A stretch of 29,672 bases of DNA. Source: CAZXEJ01 sp964639895. GTDB lineage: Bacteria; Desulfobacterota_D; UBA1144; Nemesobacterales; JADFKM01. The position numbers were made by a program, and so were the translations under genes. Of the stretch, positions 23,318-29,672 are shown one piece after another. How positions within the stretch are numbered: the first letter of the stretch is position 1; every line of letters starts with the position of its first letter. The DNA lies in NCBI GenBank assembly GCA_964639895.1, contig CAZXEJ010000028.1, positions 1 through 29,672 on the forward strand. The letters run 5' to 3'. The notes beneath the pieces were generated by a model, which worked only from the letters and a program-made list of their open reading frames with translations, ran no database searches and was not told the origin of the DNA.

Positions 23318-24124
23318 TCACCCACCGTAGAGACGCAGCTCGAAGCGGCCGGGCGCAAGGCCGAGGCGCTCCATGCAACGCGCGAAACGGCCGATGCTCT
23401 CCATCTCGGCCTCTCCCAAGCCGTAGTGTATTCGCTCGGCCAGGTAGCGCCTGCAGTCGGCGGCCGACACCCCGAGCGAGGAAGCCTCGGCGGCCGCAAT
23501 CTTCGCCACCATCGAAAGGCCGAGCCGCCGCGACCGAAGGAGCGCCTCGAGGTCGGTCGCCTCAAGCACCGTTCCCTCTCTTACGGCGTAGACGGCATAG
23601 ACGAACGGCAGTCCCGTCGCCTCGGTCCATAGCCGGCCCACGTCGTAGAGGAGGCGTCCCGGGGGGGCGCCGTCGCAGGAGAGGCGGAGCCCCTCGTCCC
23701 CGATAAGCATACCGGCGTCTACGCCGTCGAAGAACCCGTCACCGGGCTCGCGCTCGACGTAGCGGGGTCTGAGGCCGCGGAACAGCTCCAGCACCACCCG
23801 CAACAGTGCGGCCGAGCTGCGCGAGCGGCCGTCGAGGGCCACCGAGCGCACATCGTCGAGCGGGACCCACGAGGCGAGGACGACGCTTTCGACGTCCTCG
23901 TGCGACGAGATGGAGAAGCCGGGCAGCACGGAGTAAGAGGCCGCCCCCCTTATGAGCTCGGCCACGGGCAGCAATCCCACATCCACCGCCCCCTCTTCCA
24001 TCAGGCGAGCCAGCTCCGAGGGCGGGGCGTAGACAAGCTCGAAACCATGAGGGACCAACCCGCGCTCGAGCGGGTAGACGAGGGGCTTTACGTTGAGAAA
24101 GGGAACCACGCCCAGCCTTATCAT
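23318..24124 (-). CDS. mqnA: Chorismate dehydratase MqnA
   Basis: The first enzyme of the futalosine menaquinone route, dehydrating chorismate to 3-[(1-carboxyvinyl)oxy]benzoate. The start MIRLGVVPFLNVKPLVYPLE is the typical MqnA N-terminus (usually R-I-G-x-V-x-Y-L-N-x-x-P-L). Further family features are the DVGLLPVAEL strand, SRSSAALLRVVLE and a helical C-terminus with RYLAERIHYGLGEAE. ATG 24124 gives 268 residues; an in-frame GTG at 24184 would add 20 residues without homology and without a ribosome binding site. The ribosome binding site at 24124 is weak (GGTAGAG). It lies between dgt and mqnD on the same strand. No mqnB, mqnC or mqnE gene is in the window. Confidence 0.85.
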   Translation of the reverse strand: MIRLGVVPFLNVKPLVYPLERGLVPHGFELVYAPPSELARLMEEGAVDVGLLPVAELIRGAASYSVLPGFSISSHEDVESVVLASWVPLDDVRSVALDGRSRSSAALLRVVLELFRGLRPRYVEREPGDGFFDGVDAGMLIGDEGLRLSCDGAPPGRLLYDVGRLWTEATGLPFVYAVYAVREGTVLEATDLEALLRSRRLGLSMVAKIAAAEASSLGVSAADCRRYLAERIHYGLGEAEMESIGRFARCMERLGLAPGRFELRLYGG

Positions 24125-24194
24125 CTCTACCAGGTACCGCTCCGACTCCCCCCGTGACGCGGCCGGGGCAGGGGCCGACTCCACGGCACAGCGC

Positions 24195-25256
24195 TCACAG
24201 GAGCGATATGTCGCCCTGCCACCGTCGGGGGAGAAAGATCTTCTTGTACATGGAGATGGCGTAGGAATCGGTCATGCCGGCAATGAAATCGCAGACCTGC
24301 CGCTCCAGCGTCTCCCCTTCGCGCGGCGTCCAGCCGCACACCTTCCAGAACTCGTCGGGCCTGGAGCAGAAGTGGCCGTAGAGCTCCTTCATGATCTTCT
24401 TGGCCTTGGTGAAGTTGTTCCTTATCTTCTCGTTGAAATAGACCGTCTCGAACAGGTAGGCGCGCAGCTCCTCGATGGCCTCCCTCACCTCGTCGCTTAT
24501 GTAGACCCTTCCTTCACCCCTGCGCTTCGTCTCCATCACGATGTCGGTGACCATGGTGTTTATCCGCTCCCTGCCCGTGCGCCCCAGCACGCGCACGCAC
24601 TCGCGGGGCAGGTCGTCGACGGTGATTATGCCGGCTCTTACGGCGTCGTCGACGTCGTGGTTGGCGTAGGCCACGAGATCGGACACCCTCACCACCTGGC
24701 CCTCCATCGTGGAGGGGACGCGGTCGGGATCGTCGAGGGGGCCGAGCCCCTTGGAGTGGTTCGCTATGCCGTCGCGCACCTCGAAGGTGAGGTTGAGCCC
24801 ACGTCCATCCCTCTCGAGGACGTCCACTACGCGCAGGCTGTGGGTGACGTGGCTGAACCCGCCGGGGTATATCTCGTCGAGCGCCTCTTCGCCGGCGTGG
24901 CCGAACGGGGTGTGGCCGAGGTCGTGGCCGAGCGCGATGGCCTCGGTGAGGTCCTCGTTGAGGCGGAGCGATTTCGATATGGTGCGGGCTATCTGCGACA
25001 CCTCGATCACGTGCGTAAGGCGCGTGCGGTAGTGATCACCCGTGGGGGCGAGGAACACCTGGGTCTTGTGCTTGAGGCGGCGGAACGATTTCGAATGCAC
25101 TATGCGGTCGCGGTCGCGCTGGAAGGCCGGCCTCAGCGGGCACGGCGGCTCGTCGTTGAGCCTGCCGCGCGAGCGGCTGCTAAGCGCCGCAAAGGGAGAA
25201 AGCACGCGCTCTTCTATCCGCTCAAGTTCTTCCCTTATGGTCATCGTCGCCACCAT
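24195..25256 (-). CDS. dgt: Deoxyguanosinetriphosphate triphosphohydrolase-like protein (dGTPase, HD domain)
   Basis: A 353-residue HD-domain phosphohydrolase that cleaves dNTPs to nucleosides and triphosphate; in bacteria this tunes dNTP pools and protects the genome. Metal ligands seen: H82 (RLTHVIEVSQIAR), H111-D112 (GHDLGHTPFGH) and D193 (VSDLVAYANHD). The RPAFQRDRDRIVHSKSFRRLKHKTQVF stretch (residues 42-68) is a family hallmark. The length matches type-2 bacterial dGTPase-like proteins and is shorter than E. coli Dgt (about 505). It starts 37 bases after hisF, with AGGAGG 13 bases before ATG 25256; ATG 25244 is an alternative start. Confidence 0.92.
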   Translation of the reverse strand: MVATMTIREELERIEERVLSPFAALSSRSRGRLNDEPPCPLRPAFQRDRDRIVHSKSFRRLKHKTQVFLAPTGDHYRTRLTHVIEVSQIARTISKSLRLNEDLTEAIALGHDLGHTPFGHAGEEALDEIYPGGFSHVTHSLRVVDVLERDGRGLNLTFEVRDGIANHSKGLGPLDDPDRVPSTMEGQVVRVSDLVAYANHDVDDAVRAGIITVDDLPRECVRVLGRTGRERINTMVTDIVMETKRRGEGRVYISDEVREAIEELRAYLFETVYFNEKIRNNFTKAKKIMKELYGHFCSRPDEFWKVCGWTPREGETLERQVCDFIAGMTDSYAISMYKKIFLPRRWQGDISLL

Positions 25257-25293
25257 GCCGACGGTCCGCCCTCCTATCGGCCGAGCGCGCCGC

Positions 25294-26052
25294 CTAGGTC
25301 CTGACCACTATTCCCCGCTCGCTCAGGTAGCGCTTGGCCTCGGCTATCGAATAGTGGCCGTAGTGGAAGATCGATGCGCAAAGGACGGCGTCGGCCTCGC
25401 CCTCGACCAGCCCCTCGTAGAGGTGATGGAGCGTCCCCGCCCCGCCGGAGGCGATGACCGGTATGCCCACGGCGCGGGCCACGCTGCGCGTCAGATCGAG
25501 GTCGTAGCCGTCCCGGGTACCGTCGCGGTCCATGCTGGTGAGCAGTATCTCCCCGGCGCCGTACCGCTCGACGGTCCGCGCCCATTCGACGGCGTCAAGC
25601 CCCGTAGGACGTCTGCCGCCGTGGGTGTATACCTCCCAGCCGCCACCCTCGCGGCGGCGGGCGTCGATGGCCACCACGATGCACTGCGATCCAAACGCGC
25701 GGGCGGCCTCCCTTACCAGCTCGGGCCTCTGGACGGCGGCCGTGTTGATCGATACCTTGTCGGCCCCTGCGAGCAGAAGGCGCCTTACGTCGTCGACGCT
25801 CCTTACACCGCCTCCCACCGTAAGAGGCACGAACACCTCCGACGCCGTCCTGCCCACGACATCCACCATCGTGTCCCTGCCCTCGTGGGAGGCCGTGATG
25901 TCGAGGAACGTTATCTCGTCGGCACCCTCTTCGCTGTAGGTGCGGGCCACCTCAACGGGGTCGCCGGCGTCGCGGAACTCGACGAACCTCACCCCCTTTA
26001 CCACCCTTCCTCCCTTGACGTCGAGACAGGGGATTATCCTCTTGGCCAGCAT
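25294..26052 (-). CDS. hisF: Imidazole glycerol phosphate synthase cyclase subunit
   Basis: HisF is the (beta/alpha)8 cyclase subunit that, with glutaminase HisH, forms imidazole glycerol phosphate and AICAR in histidine synthesis. At 252 residues it has standard length. Catalytic Asp residues fall at the canonical numbers: D11 (KRIIPCLDVKGGRVVKG) and D130 (VVAIDARR). Phosphate-binding motifs VGGGVRS, INTAAV, and VIASGGAG are present. The start ATG shares one base with the hisA stop (TGATG), with GGAGG upstream, so the two are translationally coupled. The partner hisH and the other his genes are absent here, so the pathway is split across the genome. Confidence 0.96.
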   Translation of the reverse strand: MLAKRIIPCLDVKGGRVVKGVRFVEFRDAGDPVEVARTYSEEGADEITFLDITASHEGRDTMVDVVGRTASEVFVPLTVGGGVRSVDDVRRLLLAGADKVSINTAAVQRPELVREAARAFGSQCIVVAIDARRREGGGWEVYTHGGRRPTGLDAVEWARTVERYGAGEILLTSMDRDGTRDGYDLDLTRSVARAVGIPVIASGGAGTLHHLYEGLVEGEADAVLCASIFHYGHYSIAEAKRYLSERGIVVRT

Positions 26053-26774
26053 CAGGCGTACCTCCGTACGGCACGCCCCAGGTCGAGCGCCCCCGTGTAG
26101 ATGGCCCTGCCCACTATCACCCCCCACAGACCGAGCTCTTCGAGGGCGTACAGCCTCTCGAGGTCGTCCATAGTGGCCACGCCGCCCGAGGCAATCACCG
26201 GAAGGGGCGACCTCTCGAGCAGCGCGCGCAGGGGGGCCGTGTCGACACCCTCCAGCGTGCCGTCGCGGCTGATGTCGGTGTGGACGACGCAGGAGACACC
26301 CATGGCCTCCAGATCGCGCAGCAGCCCCTCGACGTTCAGGTCCACCTCGTCCTTCCATCCTTTGACTGCCACCTTGCCGCCGCGCGTATCGAGCCCCACG
26401 GCCACCCTGCCCGGAAACCGCCGGCACGCTTCGGCCACCACGCCTGGATCCGTGAAGGCGGCCGTCCCCAGGACGACGCGCGCCGCCCCCCCGCGCAGGT
26501 AGAGCTCAACGGCCTCAAGCGTGCGCATCCCGCCGCCCACCTGGACCGGGATAGATACGGCGCGCACTATCTCCAGCACGAGCCGCGCGTTTCGCGGCTC
26601 TCCGCGGAACGCCCCGTCCAGATCGACCACGTGCAGCCATCGCGCACCCAGTCGCTCCCACCTAAGTGCAGCCTCCACGGGGTCGGGGGAGAACACCGTC
26701 TCCGTACCCTCCACCCCTCGCAGCAGCCTCACGCACCTGCCATCCTTTATGTCGACGGCCGGTATCACTTCCAT
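26052..26774 (-). CDS. hisA: Phosphoribosylformimino-5-aminoimidazole carboxamide ribotide isomerase
   Basis: HisA catalyses the Amadori isomerisation of ProFAR to PRFAR in histidine synthesis, one step before HisF. It has 240 residues with the family features: MEVIPAVDIKDGRCVRL with catalytic D8, VDLDGAF, QVGGGMRT, LDTRGGKVAVKGW with D129, HTDISRDGT and VIASGGVA. The ATG at 26774 has GGGGAAG 5 bases upstream and lies 2 bases after the lipoprotein stop. A longer frame to 26963 lies inside the lipoprotein gene and is not used. Together with hisF it forms the usual hisA-hisF pair. Confidence 0.96.
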   Translation of the reverse strand: MEVIPAVDIKDGRCVRLLRGVEGTETVFSPDPVEAALRWERLGARWLHVVDLDGAFRGEPRNARLVLEIVRAVSIPVQVGGGMRTLEAVELYLRGGAARVVLGTAAFTDPGVVAEACRRFPGRVAVGLDTRGGKVAVKGWKDEVDLNVEGLLRDLEAMGVSCVVHTDISRDGTLEGVDTAPLRALLERSPLPVIASGGVATMDDLERLYALEELGLWGVIVGRAIYTGALDLGRAVRRYA

Positions 26775-26776
26775 CT

Positions 26777-27430
26777 TCACTTCCCCGCGAAGTAGAGCTC
26801 GAGCTCGCTCACCACCCTTCGCACCCCCTCCATGGCAAGCTGCCGGGCGGTGATCCACTTGCCCTGCCGCTCCATGAACTTCCTTATCTCGAGCAGGTTC
26901 TGGAACAGGGACTTCTGGGTCTCGTTGAAGTAGTCCTCCCACGCCACCTCGCCCGTCGAGCACTCATAGAGCCTAGTAACGAGCCTCACCGTGGCGGGCC
27001 GGGTCACGCCGAGCTCGCCCCCCTGGCGCTCCTGGAACGTATCGACTATCCCTGTGACCACGCCGTCCGCCCCGAGACGCCGGCACGCCTCGAGCGAGGA
27101 GGCTATGTGACGGGCATAGGTGCCGCCGTCGCCGGCTTCCTCGTAGGCCTTGAGCGAGGCGGCGAGGTCCGCGATCCTCACCCCTGCGGCGTTGCCCGTG
27201 AGCTCGTGATGGAGCGCCCTGGTGAGGAACTCCTCCACGCGTCTCCTCTCCCCGGCGTCCCCGCCCGGACCGGCTCCCACCTCGACCGAAGGGGGATAGA
27301 AATAGGGTGTCACGACGAGGGTCTTGACGGAGAGGGTCTTGTAGGTGTAGACCTGGGGCCGCTCGACGCGGGCCGAGCACGCCCCGAGCACGAGCAGCGC
27401 CGCAAGGGCTAAACAAACCTCTTTTTTCAT
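26777..27430 (-). CDS. Putative outer-membrane or periplasmic lipoprotein
   Basis: A 217-residue protein with a lipoprotein signal: KK at positions 2-3, a hydrophobic core, and lipobox L-G-A-C18, so Cys18 should be lipidated. The mature part begins with strands resembling periplasmic TolB-N/CsgG-like folds, has a GADGVVTGIVDTFQERQGG segment near residues 118-136, and ends with WEDYFNETQKSLFQNL and a basic-amphipathic helix. I recognise similar hypothetical lipoproteins in deltaproteobacteria but no function. It is the first gene of the hisA-hisF-dgt-mqnA-mqnD series. The -10 box ends 9 bases before the ATG, and there is no Shine-Dalgarno sequence. Confidence 0.8.
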   Translation of the reverse strand: MKKEVCLALAALLVLGACSARVERPQVYTYKTLSVKTLVVTPYFYPPSVEVGAGPGGDAGERRRVEEFLTRALHHELTGNAAGVRIADLAASLKAYEEAGDGGTYARHIASSLEACRRLGADGVVTGIVDTFQERQGGELGVTRPATVRLVTRLYECSTGEVAWEDYFNETQKSLFQNLLEIRKFMERQGKWITARQLAMEGVRRVVSELELYFAGK

Positions 27431-27439
27431 GATTATATT

Positions 27440-27468
27440 AATATACAGGCAAGGGTCGGGTTGTTAAA
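27440..27468 (-). promoter_or_regulatory. Promoter of the lipoprotein-hisAF-dgt-mqnAD series
   Basis: On the minus strand TTTAAC (27468-27463), 17 bases, TATATT (27445-27440). The lipoprotein ATG follows 9 bases after the -10, predicting a leaderless or nearly leaderless mRNA. This is the only promoter-like element I see for the six-gene series. Confidence 0.55.
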
Positions 27469-27586
27469 GAGAGGCGGCCGGACACTCGGCTCCTCCCGGT
27501 CACACCCCCGGGAACAACCCCACCACAGGGAAGGCAGCGCCTCCCCACTGAGACCGGAGGCGTGCTCCACCACAGCATACGACGCC

Positions 27587-28549
27587 ATGGACCAGAACAC
27601 GCGCACCCTTATAGACCGATTCAAGCAGGGCAACCGTATGGCCCTCTCGAAGCTCATCACCCTGATCGAGAGCGACTCGCTGGCCGGAGCCGAGGTGCTT
27701 TCGGCTCTCGATGACGGAGACGGCCGTGAGAGCTGCGTGATCGGCGTCACGGGCCCGCCAGGGGCCGGCAAGAGCACCCTTCTCAACCGCATCATCTCCT
27801 ACCTGCGCCGCAGGGGCCACCGCGTGGGTGTGGTGGCCATCGACCCCTCGAGCCCGTTTACGGGAGGGGCAATGCTGGGCGACCGGATACGCATGATAGG
27901 ACACTCGGCCGACGAGGGCGTATTCATACGCAGCCTCGGCACCCGGGGTGTGACGGGCGGTCTCAGCGCGGCCACGCGCGACACCATATCGCTATACAGG
28001 GCGTTCGGCATGGACTATGTGCTGGTGGAGACGGTCGGCGTCGGCCAGACGGAGCTCGATGTCGTCGAGCACGCCGACACGGTGGTGGTGGTGCTGGTGC
28101 CGGAGGCGGGCGACAGCATACAGGCCATGAAGGCGGGCCTCATGGAGATAGGGGACGTATTCGTCGTCAACAAGTCCGACAGGTTGGGCGCCAAGAAGCT
28201 GGCGACGGAGATCGAACAGACGGCCATCGCCCCCCGGCGTGAGGGGGAGTGGAGGCCCAGGGTGGTGCTGACCCAGGCCGTCGAGGGAAGGGGGATAGAG
28301 GAACTGATGGAGGCGGTGCACGAGCACCGAAACTGGCTTAGAGAAAGCAGTACGCTTGCGGCCAGAAGGGGCGAGAGGAGGATGGCCGAGCTGGAGGAGA
28401 TAGTAAAGGAACTTGCCTACGACAGGCTCGTCACCTCGTGTCCGGAGGAGAAGAAGGCCGACGTCGAAGCCATCATCGAAGGCGTGCGCCGCGGAGAGAT
28501 CCCCCCATACGAAGGGGCCGCGGCCATATGCAGGCTGTTCTTCACATGA
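27587..28549 (+). CDS. meaB: Methylmalonyl-CoA mutase-associated GTPase MeaB (ArgK family)
   Basis: A G3E-family P-loop GTPase that protects and reloads the B12 cofactor of methylmalonyl-CoA mutase or a related acyl-CoA mutase. It has 320 residues, normal for MeaB. Walker A GPPGAGKST is at 56-64; next come VVAIDPSSPFTGGAMLGDRIRM (switch region), ETVGVGQTELDV (Walker B/switch II) and NKSD for guanine recognition. The C-terminal helical dimerisation arm is present. No mutase gene is in the window. ATG 27587 is preferred because homology begins there; the frame extends to a TTG at 27461 but that part is low complexity. No clear ribosome binding site is seen near the ATG. Confidence 0.92.
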   Translation: MDQNTRTLIDRFKQGNRMALSKLITLIESDSLAGAEVLSALDDGDGRESCVIGVTGPPGAGKSTLLNRIISYLRRRGHRVGVVAIDPSSPFTGGAMLGDRIRMIGHSADEGVFIRSLGTRGVTGGLSAATRDTISLYRAFGMDYVLVETVGVGQTELDVVEHADTVVVVLVPEAGDSIQAMKAGLMEIGDVFVVNKSDRLGAKKLATEIEQTAIAPRREGEWRPRVVLTQAVEGRGIEELMEAVHEHRNWLRESSTLAARRGERRMAELEEIVKELAYDRLVTSCPEEKKADVEAIIEGVRRGEIPPYEGAAAICRLFFT

Positions 28550-28556
28550 GCCTCGC

Positions 28557-28582
28557 CGAGCCCGCACCGAGAAGGCGGCTCG
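28557..28582 (+). terminator. Hairpin directly after meaB
   Basis: CGAGCC (28557-28562) pairs with GGCTCG (28577-28582) across a 14-base loop, 7 bases after the meaB stop. No U-tract follows. A C-run and G-run further on (about 28600 and 28637-28644) before ATCTTTT could form a second, weaker terminator. Confidence 0.35.
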
Positions 28583-28649
28583 CCCCGGCGGCCCATACAC
28601 CCCCCGGGGCGCCGCGCGCCGATAGAGAGGCCGGCCTGGGGGGGATCTT

Positions 28650-28679
28650 TTGACCGGGGACGGCCCTCGATGTTACTAT
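28650..28679 (+). promoter_or_regulatory. Promoter of pcm
   Basis: TTGACC (28650-28655), 18 bases, TACTAT (28674-28679). Transcription would start near 28686, downstream of an in-frame ATG at 28670, so that ATG could not be used from this promoter. Confidence 0.5.
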
Positions 28680-28711
28680 CTCTACTTATAGTTGCTTTCA
28701 CGCTGCATCCC

Positions 28712-29362
28712 ATGGTGAGTGTAAATAACACAGACGATGAGTTCGCCCGCAAGCGATGGGAGATGGTTGAGAAGCAGCTCATCTCCCGCGGCATAAAGGA
28801 GCGGCACGTCGTCGACGCCTTCCTCAACGTCCCGCGGCACAGGTTCGTCCCTCCCGAGCTGGTGGACTCGGCCTACTACGACGGCCCCCTTCCCATAGGG
28901 ATGGAGCAGACCATCTCGCAGCCCTACATAGTGGCGCTCATGACCGAGGTGGCCGATGTCCACAAAGGCGACAAGGTGCTCGAGGTCGGCACGGGAAGCG
29001 GCTACCAGACGGCCATCCTGGCCGAGATAGGCTGCGAGGTCTACACGATCGAGATAATCCCCGAGCTCGCCGAGCGGGCACGCCGCACACTGACCGAGCT
29101 CGGCTACCGTAACATCCACTTCCGCATAGGGGACGGCAACAAGGGGTGGGAGGAACACGCTCCCTACGACGCCATCATCGTGACCGCGGCCCCCGACCAC
29201 ATACCCGACCCGCTGGTGGAACAGCTAAAAGTCGGAGGCAGGCTGGTGATACCGGTGGGGAGCTACGAGCAGGAGCTGCTGCTGCTGGTGAAGGAGGAAA
29301 AGGGGGTGACGATACGCCACATAACCCCTGTGAGGTTCGTCCCCATGAAGGGCAACGGATAG
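28712..29362 (+). CDS. pcm: Protein-L-isoaspartate O-methyltransferase
   Basis: Pcm methylates L-isoaspartyl residues in aged proteins with S-adenosylmethionine and so starts their repair. From ATG 28712 it has 216 residues, normal for the family. Features: WEMVEKQLISRGI, VPRHRFVPPEL, GMEQTISQPYIVALM (conserved active-site Ser/Gln block, residues 63-77), SAM motif VLEVGTGSGYQTAILA at 89-104, and APYDAIIVTAAP. An in-frame ATG at 28670 would add MLLSLLIVAFTLHP, which resembles a weak signal sequence, but those codons (TTA, CTA, CTT, ATA) are unlike the rest of the gene and overlap the -10 box, so I prefer the later start. If the early start is real, the enzyme would be exported. Confidence 0.93.
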   Translation: MVSVNNTDDEFARKRWEMVEKQLISRGIKERHVVDAFLNVPRHRFVPPELVDSAYYDGPLPIGMEQTISQPYIVALMTEVADVHKGDKVLEVGTGSGYQTAILAEIGCEVYTIEIIPELAERARRTLTELGYRNIHFRIGDGNKGWEEHAPYDAIIVTAAPDHIPDPLVEQLKVGGRLVIPVGSYEQELLLLVKEEKGVTIRHITPVRFVPMKGNG

Positions 29363-29372
29363 GGATGCCCCG

Positions 29373-29398
29373 GGCGGCCCGACGACACCGGGCGTGCC
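29373..29398 (+). terminator. Hairpin directly after pcm
   Basis: GGC (29373-29375) and GCCCG (29377-29381) pair with CGGGC (29389-29393) and GCC (29396-29398) around loop ACGACAC. It starts 11 bases after the pcm stop and is followed by C-rich DNA without a U-tract. Confidence 0.35.
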
Positions 29399-29407
29399 GG
29401 CTCGCGC

Positions 29408-29446
29408 CCCCCTTTCCAAGCACACCCGCCTCTTAGGGCAGACGCC
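29408..29446 (+). repeat. Degenerate direct repeat, first copy (second at 29519-29556)
   Basis: Both copies begin CCCCC-T-TTCC and share AGCACA, CCGC, AGGG and a terminal ACGCC in the same order. I count about 31 matches over 39-40 aligned positions with two short gaps. In C-rich DNA some similarity arises by chance, so the repeat is tentative. Confidence 0.3.
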
Positions 29447-29672
29447 GCCGCAACCCGATCCAACACGATCGCACCTCACCACCGCGCACACCCCTCACAC
29501 TACCCACAGCGGCACGCACCCCCTTCCTAGCACAGCCGCAGCTGAGGGTGAAACGCCCGCGCCGGCGAGGCCCGCCAAGGTTCCTTCCCCCCACAGGCGT
29601 GAGCATCCCCCTCGCCGCGGCGACCAGACGAGGTCTCCCCGCACACACAGCCTATGCGTCACGGACCCAGGG

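Larger units (their letters stand above)
29363..29672. other. C-rich spacer downstream of pcm to the window end
   Basis: No gene is visible. The line 29461-29520 has 32 C and 8 G by hand count, a strong Rho-loading profile on the + strand. A degenerate direct repeat of about 39 bases occurs at 29408-29446 and 29519-29556, with about 31 matching positions. The next gene lies outside the window. Confidence 0.5.

Noticed and set aside
28637..28650. Intrinsic terminator GGGGGGG-ATCTTTT after meaB
   Set aside because: The only partner for the G-run is a C-run about 40 bases upstream with much competing structure between; kept only as a remark under the meaB hairpin.
1..29672. tRNA, rRNA, tmRNA, RNase P RNA, SRP RNA, CRISPR arrays, insertion sequences
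   Set aside because: I looked for the usual signatures (T-loop GTTCGAATCC-type strings, RNase P and SRP core motifs, regularly spaced repeats, transposase motifs) in the spacers and found none.

Overview
The window is 29.7 kb of GC-rich bacterial chromosome. It is a housekeeping region with no phage, transposon, CRISPR, rRNA or tRNA signal. Its gene content looks deltaproteobacterial in the broad sense (Desulfobacterota-like): glyQ-glyS-ppdK in tandem, a zapA-fthC-rny-ymdB order, futalosine-route menaquinone genes, and a class III polyhydroxyalkanoate (PHA) synthase. Ile ATA and Arg AGG codons are common despite the high GC, a habit often seen in thermophiles. I cannot name a genus.

Layout. 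1-5578 (+): the end of glyQ, then glyS and ppdK. 6005-9871 (-): a ZapB-like coiled-coil gene, zapA, fthC, rny and ymdB, with a structured RNA candidate (possibly 6S) between rny and ymdB. 9929-11038 (+): prfA alone. 11039-12172: a 1.1 kb spacer without a credible gene that ends in an intrinsic terminator. 12173-14183: a CcsA/HemX-like membrane protein (+) and an orphan periplasmic binding protein (-) whose 3' ends overlap. 14184-18882: a PHA storage locus with a divergent upstream spacer, a phasin, two small PhaE-like proteins, class III phaC, and phaB/fabG on the opposite strand. 19161-22401 (+): a DapF homologue lacking both catalytic cysteines, an MqnX-like deaminase, and a fusion of a gamma-glutamylcyclotransferase-like domain with an N-formylglutamate amidohydrolase-like domain. 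22398-27430 (-): lipoprotein, hisA, hisF, dgt, mqnA, mqnD as one probable operon. 27587-29362 (+): meaB and pcm. 29363-29672: C-rich spacer.

How the genes fit together. mqnA, mqnD and an mqnX-type deaminase mark menaquinone synthesis through futalosine, which fits an anaerobic or microaerophilic respirer; the CcsA-like protein may serve cytochrome c or haem. The PHA genes cover acetoacetyl-CoA reduction, polymerisation and granule coating, but no thiolase is present. meaB implies a B12-dependent acyl-CoA mutase elsewhere.

The most interesting signals are: two short PhaE-like partners built from a shared W-x10-W module; the Ser/Ser DapF homologue; the two-domain fusion; the structured RNA candidate; -10 boxes only 8-13 bases before start codons that lack a Shine-Dalgarno sequence (possible leaderless mRNAs); and long C-rich, G-poor spacers. 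Start sites, folds and promoters were judged by eye.
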